Positions 18,620 through 26,102 of a DNA stretch of 27,220 nucleotides are shown piece after piece (position 1 is the first letter of the stretch; every line of letters begins with the position of its first letter). The notes below the pieces were generated by a model. That model worked only from the letters and a program-made list of their open reading frames with translations. It ran no database searches and was not told the origin of the DNA. The position numbers and the translations under genes are program-made. This DNA is from a virus. The stretch covers positions 1 through 27,220 of the IMG/VR virus record IMGVR_UViG_3300007363_000081; one strand, 5' to 3'.

Positions 18620-20015
18620 TGACGCCTACCGCGTCCTGCTGACTCGAGATAGCTTCTATTGGTTCTGTCACGTTTATTTTGCCAATTACATACACTACGA
18701 AACCGCGCCCTTCCAGCGCGAGATTCAGGCTGATCTCCAAGACGACTCGCTCCGCTTTCTCGAGATCCTTGCTTTCCGTGACTCGGCCAAAACCTCGATC
18801 GTTTCCCTCATGTTCGTGATCTGGTGCATCGTCACGAAACGACGGCGCTATCCGATCATTATTGGCGATTCCGGTCCGCAATCAAATCGTTTTCTATACA
18901 ACATCCGCAAGGAGCTCGAGAATAACGAGCTGCTTATCTTAGACTGGGGTCCTTTCAAGCCCGAGACGAACATCGACAAAGACGAATGGCAGAAAACCAC
19001 GATCGTCATTCCCAAGTACGACGCTCGTGTCTCCGTGCATACCAACGGGCAGAACATTCGCGGCATCCGGCATCGTGATCAGCGCCCCGATCTCGTCATC
19101 ATGGACGACCTCGAGAATCTAAAAGAGGTTGCGCAGAAGGCGCAGCGTGACAAGCTCCATCACTGGGTGAAAGCCGAGGCCATGCAGGTGGGATCAATCA
19201 ATACCCGCTATGTCTTGCTTGGCAACCTTCTCCATTCAGACGGGATAATGATGCGGATGGAGAAGGAAATCAAAGAGGGCAAGATCCGCGGCGTGGTCCG
19301 TCGTTACCGGATCATGGAGAACGATAACCCGGCGCTCCCCTATCAATGCAACTGGCCCGGTAAGTTTCCAACCCGCGACATTCTCGAGGAGAAGCGGCGC
19401 GAGCTTGGTGAGAAGGTCTGGAATCGTGAGTGCATGTTGCGCGTCATTCCAGAAGACGGGCAGGTGGTGCACGAGTCTTGGATCAGGAAATATCGGTTTG
19501 TGCCTGCCACATTTATTCGGACACAGAGGGCCGCTGGTGTTGACCTCGCCATCTCGAAGAAGACGACTGCCGACTATACCGGCATCGTTCCGGCGGCTGC
19601 CGGTTTGCAGGAGCAGGTCAAGAAAATCTACATCTCCCAAGATATCGTCAACGAGCGGCTGTCATTTAACGAAATGCTGGCAAAGTGCCAAGGCATAGCC
19701 ATAAACAGGCCGGGCATCCGTTTCGTGGTTGAAGGTGTCCAGTATCAACTCGCTGCCATCGAAGAAATGCAGCGCCGTGGCTTGCATACCGACGGCGTGC
19801 GTCCGATTGGCGACAAACGTGCGCGTCTCGAGGCTGTCGCCGGATACATCCGAGACGGAACCGTGGTCTTTCCGGAAGAAGGAGCCGAGGATCTGATCAT
19901 CCAGTTGATCCATTTCGGCACCGAGGAGCATGACGACCTCGTTGATGCCTTCACGTATTTGATTCTGGCCCTCGTGGAGCGTGGCATCGGCACGGGCAAA
20001 GTCATTTGGTTGTAG
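18558..20015 (+). CDS. terL: Large terminase subunit (TerL)
   Basis: 485 residues. The ATPase domain has a Walker A-like FRDSAKTS (73-80), Walker B DLVIMDD (178-184) and a coupling segment beyond. The nuclease domain has GVDLAISKKTTADYTGIV with its metal-binding aspartate, VEGVQYQ, and EHDDLVDAFTYLILALVE near the C-terminus. It cuts concatemeric DNA and pumps it into the prohead. It starts 62 bp inside the small terminase gene; an ATG at 18591 would shorten the overlap to 29 bp. It precedes the portal gene by 28 bp, as usual in siphophages. Confidence 0.93.
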   Translation: MPSQNLGEVELMEIRKRLASDDAYRVLLTRDSFYWFCHVYFANYIHYETAPFQREIQADLQDDSLRFLEILAFRDSAKTSIVSLMFVIWCIVTKRRRYPIIIGDSGPQSNRFLYNIRKELENNELLILDWGPFKPETNIDKDEWQKTTIVIPKYDARVSVHTNGQNIRGIRHRDQRPDLVIMDDLENLKEVAQKAQRDKLHHWVKAEAMQVGSINTRYVLLGNLLHSDGIMMRMEKEIKEGKIRGVVRRYRIMENDNPALPYQCNWPGKFPTRDILEEKRRELGEKVWNRECMLRVIPEDGQVVHESWIRKYRFVPATFIRTQRAAGVDLAISKKTTADYTGIVPAAAGLQEQVKKIYISQDIVNERLSFNEMLAKCQGIAINRPGIRFVVEGVQYQLAAIEEMQRRGLHTDGVRPIGDKRARLEAVAGYIRDGTVVFPEEGAEDLIIQLIHFGTEEHDDLVDAFTYLILALVERGIGTGKVIWL

Positions 20016-20022
20016 CGTTGCG

Positions 20023-20031
20023 TGCTATACT
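20023..20031 (+). promoter_or_regulatory. Extended -10 promoter of the portal gene
   Basis: TGcTATACT, 5 of 6 to TATAAT plus TG. The ATG at 20044 is 12 nt beyond, so the leader is about 6 nt. It lies in the loop of a GTTGCG/CGCAAC hairpin (20018-20040). Confidence 0.5.
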
Positions 20032-20043
20032 TCCCGCAACTTT

Positions 20044-22269
20044 ATGTCCGTCATCAACAAATTGCGGATCGCTGCGGTGCGCGCGATTCTCGGAAACGAG
20101 TCTCGTGTCACCAAGGGATTCTCTCTCTCAGATCCCGGCGAGATATTTGGCGCGAGTCAGGGCGGCGTGCTCCCAACCCGCGAGCCATCGCAAGATCGCT
20201 TGATGAAACTGGGTACCAACTGGGTCTATAAGGCGATCAAAAAGAACGCCCTCATGCACTCGTCGGCGACGCTCCGTCTCTATCGAACGAAAGGAAAAGA
20301 AAAGAAGGACTGGCAAGAGATCGAAGACCATCCGCTGCTTGATATTCTAAACTCCCCCGCTCCCCGCATTACCCGTTTCGAGTTGTTTGAGCTGTGGTCA
20401 ATGCAGGATGATCTGTGCGGTAACGTCTACTGGCTGCTCAATGGCATGACGAGCGAGACATCCGAACCCACGGGTATCAAGTGCTTGAATCCGGGGCGCG
20501 TTAAACCGATCGAGAAGGACGGCGAGCTGGTTTGGTACGAGTATCGACCGGAGAACAGTGCATCGGTAAAGAAGTACCAGCTCTATGAGATCATCCATTT
20601 CCGAAACCCTGCCCCTGCTGGCGGGTATTTGGGCAAGGGTCCAGCCGGTGCCTCGATCGACTCGATTGATGGCGACAACTGGGCGCGTGAATGGATGCGG
20701 CGCTTTTTCGAACAAGGTGCGAGTCCGGGTCTTTTGCTTGGCTCCAACTCCGTCGAGGATTCGGTGATCAAGACACTCCGCGAATCGTTCGAGGAGCGCT
20801 TTTCTGGCGTCAGCAAATCACACAAGCCGGGCGTTCTCCCCCATGGCACTACCGTTGTCTATGAGGGCAAGGGCGGGCGCGATATGGAGTTCTCCGAGCT
20901 GCGCAAGCAGATGCGCGACGAGATTGTGTCAGCCTTCGGAGTGCCGATCACGCTTCTCGGCTTGGGTGCTGGCGAGAATCTGAACCGAGCCACGGCTGAG
21001 GCGGTCAAGGCAAGCTACATCGAGTCAACCGTTTTCCCTCGATTGACGCGCCACAGCGTCTTTCTAAACGAGCTCTTAGTGCCCTTGTTTGGTGAGGATC
21101 TGGTGCTCGAGTTTGATAATCCCACCATCCCGGACTTGGATGCGAAGATGGCTGGTGCCGAGTCTGCCTTGGGTCGTCAGCCTTGGAAGACCGTCAACGA
21201 GATCCGTACCGAGGAAGGCTTGGCTCCTATCGACGGGGGCGACTATGTAATGGGCTCCTCACTGCTCATTCCGGTGGGCAAACCTGTCGAGCAGCAAGGC
21301 GCGAGCAAGAGCGCAGTGAAGAAGCACATGGAGCCCTACAAAACGCGGTACGCCAAGAACGCAGAACGCCGTTTGAAGCTCAATGACGAGCTATCCCAGA
21401 AGATTCTCGATCACATCAAGGCTTTCCGTAAGGAGGCCAAAGAAGTCGCAGCAAAGCTCCCAGAGGACTGGGCACCGATCCATGACGCCATCGTTAAGCG
21501 CGTTGTCCCGCATGAGCGCGACATGGAGAAAGCCATGCGCAAGTATTCCGCTGGCATGACAGAACGGGCGATCAGCAACCTCGATCAATCAACCAAGGCC
21601 GTGAAGCGCCAAGGCCGTGAGGTGGTAAAGGGCGATCTCGAGGACTTTGTGCGCGATCCCCTAAGTGCTGATGATGAAGTGGCAGCTATCATCAAGATTT
21701 TGGGCCCGATCTATCAGGACATTTTGAACGAGGAGGGCGTTAAAGCAGCCGAGCTGATCGGCGCTGCTTTCGATGCCACGGATGCCCGCACGCAAGCAGC
21801 TCTCGAGAAGGCCATTAACCTCATGGCTCAGTCATACACCGAGGAAACGCTGACGCTCTTACGTGAGAAGTTGCAAGAGGGCTTGGACAACGGCGACCCA
21901 CTCCCAGATCTCAAAAAGCGCGTGCAGGAAGTGGGTGACTTCTCTGAGGCAGTGCGTGCCGCTCGTGTTGCCAACACGGAGGCATTTCGCACTGCCAACT
22001 TTGCGGCTAAGGAAGCTTGGGTGCAGTCCGGAGTGGTAAAGAGCCTCAAGTGGTATACCGCTGCGGATGAGCGCGTCTGTGAGTTCTGCGGTCCTCTGGA
22101 TGGAACGGTTGTCGCTATCGAGGACAACTTCTTTGAAGTGGGCGACAAAGTGGAAGGGCGAGACGGTGGAACGCTGGCGATCAATTACGCGCCCGTGGAA
22201 GCCGGTACGCTTCACCCAAATTGCCGCTGTGTGACGCGCCCAGAAGAAATTGGATCGTCTGACGGATAA
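20044..22269 (+). CDS. Portal protein fused to a MuF-like domain
   Basis: The ATG at 20044 follows the promoter; an earlier in-frame ATG at 19981 would lie inside the large terminase. The product is 741 residues. Residues about 30-430 are an HK97-type portal (NWVYKAIKKNALMHSSATLR, LWSMQDDLCGNVYWLLNGMT, RFFEQGASPGLLL, EFSELRKQMRDEIVSAFGVP, LGLGAGENLNRATAEAVKAS). A helical linker leads to a MuF-like minor head domain, about 560-735 (AARVANTEAFRTANFAAKEA, WYTAADERVCEFCGPLDGT, GTLHPNCRC). It has C679/C682, H724 and C727/C729, likely a metal site. The portal is the dodecameric DNA gate. A fused MuF is known in some phages; it usually sits just inside the head. Fusion secures their stoichiometry. 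Confidence 0.92.
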   Translation: MSVINKLRIAAVRAILGNESRVTKGFSLSDPGEIFGASQGGVLPTREPSQDRLMKLGTNWVYKAIKKNALMHSSATLRLYRTKGKEKKDWQEIEDHPLLDILNSPAPRITRFELFELWSMQDDLCGNVYWLLNGMTSETSEPTGIKCLNPGRVKPIEKDGELVWYEYRPENSASVKKYQLYEIIHFRNPAPAGGYLGKGPAGASIDSIDGDNWAREWMRRFFEQGASPGLLLGSNSVEDSVIKTLRESFEERFSGVSKSHKPGVLPHGTTVVYEGKGGRDMEFSELRKQMRDEIVSAFGVPITLLGLGAGENLNRATAEAVKASYIESTVFPRLTRHSVFLNELLVPLFGEDLVLEFDNPTIPDLDAKMAGAESALGRQPWKTVNEIRTEEGLAPIDGGDYVMGSSLLIPVGKPVEQQGASKSAVKKHMEPYKTRYAKNAERRLKLNDELSQKILDHIKAFRKEAKEVAAKLPEDWAPIHDAIVKRVVPHERDMEKAMRKYSAGMTERAISNLDQSTKAVKRQGREVVKGDLEDFVRDPLSADDEVAAIIKILGPIYQDILNEEGVKAAELIGAAFDATDARTQAALEKAINLMAQSYTEETLTLLREKLQEGLDNGDPLPDLKKRVQEVGDFSEAVRAARVANTEAFRTANFAAKEAWVQSGVVKSLKWYTAADERVCEFCGPLDGTVVAIEDNFFEVGDKVEGRDGGTLAINYAPVEAGTLHPNCRCVTRPEEIGSSDG

Positions 22270-22287
22270 CTTCTAACGAGAACAGTG

Positions 22288-22296
22288 TGATATCAT
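22288..22296 (+). promoter_or_regulatory. Extended -10 promoter of the two-gene insert
   Basis: TGaTATCAT (5 of 6 to TATAAT with TG). The ATG at 22321 is 24 nt on, over an AT-rich leader. No -35. It gives the inserted pair of genes its own start. Confidence 0.45.
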
Positions 22297-22320
22297 TTCG
22301 ATAATTTATTCTACAAAAAT

Positions 22321-22854
22321 ATGTCCTCACCATTCAGAGACTCGATGCGTCCGCAAAGTGGAAAAATGTTTGATTCTTCTGATGCAGTTTTCGATCTAAC
22401 GGAGTTTTTAAAAACACTCCAAACCGCACAGGCAGGAGGAGGGCTCAGGGTTGCCACGGAAAGGCAACTTGCGAAGGCAACCATACTCAACGCCAAAGCT
22501 GCCAATGGAGCAGGGACTGCTCTTGATGTTTCTACCTACAAGGATCTGATGGTTGTGATCATAGGAGCCTCGACGCCAACCCTCACGGTTAAATGCCAAG
22601 GTAGCGGCGAGCTCACAAGCAACGTTTCTCTAGATTTTTCTTCCGCTGCCAGCTCCTCGAATCCTTGGGATTACGTGCAGATGTACGATATGAATGACGG
22701 ATCCGCTGTAACAGGAGACACGGGGATACCTTTCGTTGGGACGGCAGACGTTCGTCAGTTTGTCATAAATGCCGATGCGCTCAGATCAATCAACTTTATC
22801 GTCTCTGGATATTCTGCGGGAAATTGTACGGTTATTGCTTATCCGATCATCTAA
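22321..22854 (+). CDS. Phage virion-associated protein of unknown function (177 aa)
   Basis: The product starts MSSPFRDSMRPQSGKMFDSS. Its second half is beta-rich, Ser/Thr/Gly/Asp-dominated (LMVVIIGASTPTLTVKCQGS, VSLDFSSAASSSNPWDYVQM, RSINFIVSGYSAGNCTVIAY). This resembles head decoration or fibre-like domains; no named family is recognised. It lies between the portal and the hydrolase-lectin gene, 6 bp before the latter, and together they form an extra block in the head module with more A/T than the flanking genes. It may be a decoration protein or the partner that docks the hydrolase. Confidence 0.5.
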   Translation: MSSPFRDSMRPQSGKMFDSSDAVFDLTEFLKTLQTAQAGGGLRVATERQLAKATILNAKAANGAGTALDVSTYKDLMVVIIGASTPTLTVKCQGSGELTSNVSLDFSSAASSSNPWDYVQMYDMNDGSAVTGDTGIPFVGTADVRQFVINADALRSINFIVSGYSAGNCTVIAYPII

Positions 22855-22859
22855 TTGAT

Positions 22860-24887
22860 ATGTCTTGGAAACCATCAAACAATCCGGCGAACGTGGACAT
22901 CGCCGGGACAATGCCGAAGGAGGCATATCAGCAGTTTTCAGCGACCCCGCCGACGGATAACACGGCTGCTATCCCTACGACTGGCGCTACAGGCGTCTAT
23001 ACTGAGGTTGATACCACTTCCGTTGCCAGTTCCATTGATCCCACGATAACCAACATGGGATATAAGCGCTGCCATGACAACGGACACGCGGCAACATCCA
23101 AGCTGGTACCAACGCTGTTATTCCCCGGATTCGGACAGAGTGGGCGTTCTCAGTTTCCGGATTCGATGGCAGAGCGCATTGCGGGATACGCGGATCCTAC
23201 AAGCGGTCGCGCGCCTCTTGTCATCAAAATGCAGACGCGAGGACGTGGCGGCTCAGGAACGATCGACTATGCCCGCGACACACAAGACGCCATCGATATC
23301 ATTGATCATGCCGTTGCAGCCGTGGGGAGTAATGCTTTCGGGTATTCCGCGACACAGAATACGGCACCCGCCATCGTCATGGGATATTCTACGGGCGGGC
23401 TGGACGCACTATCCTTTGCTTGCAGATTCCCTGACCGTTGTCTAGGTATTGGTCTTTATTTCCCAAACTATGACATCGGATACGACTCGGAAGATTCTTA
23501 CTATGGAAAGCAAGGATCATCTATTCGCACAACGATAGCGTCACAAGTTCAGCCGGGTGGTGATGTACGTTTAACACCGGGAGCCGCCAGTCTGGATCAA
23601 TATCTAACAAGAAACGTAATTGATGCCATTGCAAAGATCGTAGCTATTCCCGGAGGTCCGCACGTCTGGCTTTTCAGCGATTACAACGAGACGGAAGGAT
23701 TACCGTCTATCACGCGCCTAAAGAACGCGCTTCAGGCTATTCCGGGAGCAAGAGCCAAGACTCATATCCATATCACACAGACCGGAGACTCGAACCGTAT
23801 CCTACACGCAGATGGAGCGAATGGAGCCTCAGAACAATATGCCGAGAGGTATATGTTCCCATACGTTCTAGCTAACGCGGCAGAATGGACCATGCCTCGG
23901 CAGTCACCTCCCGGGGATTTGCAGCTTCTTGGCTGGATGAAAACAAAATTATTCGAGATTTGGATGGGACCGAACACCAATCCGAAAAGCGCGGCAGGAG
24001 CAGGGGGAAAGGATCATACAGCCGTATTCAAATACGACTACGATACTCGCAAGTTCACGATCAGGCCGATCACGTCAACAAATGGCTACGTTCAGGTAAT
24101 CTGTGACGGAGACTCTCAAAGCTATGCTTTTACGGCTGGGCAAGAGCTAGTCATTGACCTTAACGTTGCTGTCTCAATCTCATCTGTTGCTGACATTGGA
24201 TTTACAAACTCATGGCGTGCCGATTCTGGCGTTACAGATTCCAGTGGAGTTACTAATTGGCTAGATGCCATAGGTGGAGCATTGGCCTTTACTGCGTCCG
24301 CCAACAAACCAGCCCTTGCGACTGATGGAAATGGTAAAAACTTTATTCAGTTTACAGCCGCAAGCTCTCAGAAGCTGCTCTTAAATCAACTCCTTGCAGA
24401 TCCTCTTGCTGATTTCACTATTTCCATCACCTGTAAACGAACCAGCGCAACAACGGGGATGTCGTTTGTTGAAGTATCACATCATGGAACGGCGGCTAGA
24501 ATTGGAATCCAGTACAATGGAGGACCGGGTGGATATGCCCTTAACGACAGTGGTCAGTGGATGATTCAAGAAACGAATGGTGTGGGTGGTGGAGCGTTTA
24601 CTATTAACGATATCCACGTAATCCATCTATTCCGACGCAACGGGACTCTGTATATGGCCGTGGATGGTCTTGTCGGTTCAGTGCCTAGCTCACCCTTTGT
24701 AAACTCTTCATTCACTAAGACGGGTACAAATACCACCTCTCTCGGTGCAGGATGGGCTAACGGTGGCGGGGCATACTGGCAGTTCTTGGATGGAGGCATT
24801 TACGAGGTGGACTTTAAACAGGAAGCGATCAGCAGAGCTGATATTATTTCGCACCTCACTCTCATGAAGAGTCGATGGAGCTTTTAA
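22860..24887 (+). CDS. Alpha/beta hydrolase fused to a LamG-like lectin domain
   Basis: The ATG at 22860 was chosen; a longer frame back to 22824 would overlap the previous gene. The product is 675 residues. Residues about 80-345 look like an alpha/beta hydrolase: strand VPTLLFPGFGQSG (83-95), the nucleophile elbow GYSTGG (175-180, S177), and candidates for the acid (D274 in FSDYNETEG) and base (H316 in RILHADG). About 445-675 is a LamG/concanavalin-like jelly-roll (SWRADSGVTD, NWLDAIGGALAF, NFIQFTAASSQKLLL, NDIHVIHLFRRNGTLYMAVD, GGIYEVDFKQEAIS), usually sugar-binding. The segment 350-440 links them. It probably de-esterifies or binds a surface glycan. It lies in the head module, not the tail module, with its own promoter upstream of the previous gene. 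Confidence 0.75.
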   Translation: MSWKPSNNPANVDIAGTMPKEAYQQFSATPPTDNTAAIPTTGATGVYTEVDTTSVASSIDPTITNMGYKRCHDNGHAATSKLVPTLLFPGFGQSGRSQFPDSMAERIAGYADPTSGRAPLVIKMQTRGRGGSGTIDYARDTQDAIDIIDHAVAAVGSNAFGYSATQNTAPAIVMGYSTGGLDALSFACRFPDRCLGIGLYFPNYDIGYDSEDSYYGKQGSSIRTTIASQVQPGGDVRLTPGAASLDQYLTRNVIDAIAKIVAIPGGPHVWLFSDYNETEGLPSITRLKNALQAIPGARAKTHIHITQTGDSNRILHADGANGASEQYAERYMFPYVLANAAEWTMPRQSPPGDLQLLGWMKTKLFEIWMGPNTNPKSAAGAGGKDHTAVFKYDYDTRKFTIRPITSTNGYVQVICDGDSQSYAFTAGQELVIDLNVAVSISSVADIGFTNSWRADSGVTDSSGVTNWLDAIGGALAFTASANKPALATDGNGKNFIQFTAASSQKLLLNQLLADPLADFTISITCKRTSATTGMSFVEVSHHGTAARIGIQYNGGPGGYALNDSGQWMIQETNGVGGGAFTINDIHVIHLFRRNGTLYMAVDGLVGSVPSSPFVNSSFTKTGTNTTSLGAGWANGGGAYWQFLDGGIYEVDFKQEAISRADIISHLTLMKSRWSF

Positions 24888-24890
24888 AAT

Positions 24891-26081
24891 ATGAAGAAAC
24901 TTTATACAAAAGGCCTCGCACAGAAAGACAATAATGGTGGAATAACCGTTGTCGTTTCCGATGAGTCGATAGATCGCGCTGGTGACAGTCTTGCCGTTGG
25001 TAGCTGGGACTTCACTAACTTCTCCAAAGCTCCCCGCATGTTCGTGGATCACGAATACAGCATCAAGTCTTTGACCGGCCTCTGGAAAGACTGGCGCGTG
25101 GAAGGCAAGCAGGTCAAGATGACTCCTGTTTTCCATGAGATCACGGAGCTCGCGCGTGTAAACAAGCAGATGGTGGAGCAGGGCTTCTTGAACACCGTAT
25201 CGGTAGGCTACATCCCTCACAAGAAAGCCGACGGCAGCTATGTGTACGAGCTGCTGGAAGTGAGCTGGGTGGGAGTGCCATGCAATGCCAACGCGCGAGT
25301 TGAGAGCCTGTCCATCAAGGACATCGACGGCAACGAAACGGACGCCATCAAGTCTTTCTGCGAGGAGCACGGGCTCAAGGATGTCGAGGGCGATGTCAAA
25401 GCACCTGTCGCTGGTGACGTTTGCACCATGGAGGATGGCAGCGAGGGCGTGATGACTGATGACGGTAATGGCAATCTATCGTGTCAGATGAAAGCAGCTA
25501 CAGAGACGGATAAAAAAGGATTGATTGATGACGTAAATAGCGCGAATCAAGCGTTGCGCGATGAGAAGTGGCCCATGCTCTGCGCCGTGTGGTGCCTGTT
25601 TGATAGCTTCTGGTGCGCTTGGATGAGCGATGCTACTACGCCGGACCAATTCGCGGCCATGCTTTCCGATCTCTCTGGCTCCCTCCTTGCTCTCCAAGAC
25701 GGTACTGCCGCTATCGACGAGATGACGGATGACGACGAGGGAGAGTTTATGCTCTCGATTCAGGGCGCGGTGCAGAAGATCAAAGCGTTCCGCGCGAGCA
25801 ATGTGGAGGTTGGTAAGGAAGTGTCGGCAGAGAAGCGTGATATCATACTGGCAGCAATCGACTCAATCGAGTCAGGCACTTGTGCTTTGAAGGGTCTACA
25901 CGCTCAGGCGAAAGCTCAGAGCAGTGACGCCGGTGAGAGTACGAGCGAAAGGTCGAAACCCGCAGTGTTCGGTGGGAAAGAAGACTTAAAAGCCTTCGCT
26001 TTCCAGCGCCGGGTATTGCAGGAAATCAACACGTTGACAGGAAACGTACTCGCAGAAATGCGCAAAAAACTGTCAAATTAA
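24891..26081 (+). CDS. Prohead protease with C-terminal scaffold-like extension
   Basis: 396 residues. The first 140 are an HK97-type prohead serine protease: DESIDRAGDSLAVGSWDFTN, MFVDHEYS with catalytic H54, a strand with QGFLNTVSVGYIP and catalytic S104, and LLEVSWVGVPCNANARV. The rest (about 150-396) is unusual: an acidic Gly/Asp loop (VAGDVCTMEDGSEGVMTDDG), a tryptophan/cysteine-rich helix (PMLCAVWCLFDSFWCAWMSD), then charged helices to the end. That part may be the scaffold, since no separate scaffold gene lies between protease and capsid. The gene follows the hydrolase-lectin gene by 3 bp and precedes the capsid gene by 21 bp. Confidence 0.85.
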   Translation: MKKLYTKGLAQKDNNGGITVVVSDESIDRAGDSLAVGSWDFTNFSKAPRMFVDHEYSIKSLTGLWKDWRVEGKQVKMTPVFHEITELARVNKQMVEQGFLNTVSVGYIPHKKADGSYVYELLEVSWVGVPCNANARVESLSIKDIDGNETDAIKSFCEEHGLKDVEGDVKAPVAGDVCTMEDGSEGVMTDDGNGNLSCQMKAATETDKKGLIDDVNSANQALRDEKWPMLCAVWCLFDSFWCAWMSDATTPDQFAAMLSDLSGSLLALQDGTAAIDEMTDDDEGEFMLSIQGAVQKIKAFRASNVEVGKEVSAEKRDIILAAIDSIESGTCALKGLHAQAKAQSSDAGESTSERSKPAVFGGKEDLKAFAFQRRVLQEINTLTGNVLAEMRKKLSN

Positions 26082-26102
26082 ATCATCTCATTTTGTAATT
26101 GT

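Noticed and set aside
20018-20040. GTTGCG/CGCAAC hairpin before the portal gene as terminator
   Set aside because: Only a 6-bp stem and three T's follow, and the loop holds a good extended -10. A promoter reading is better.
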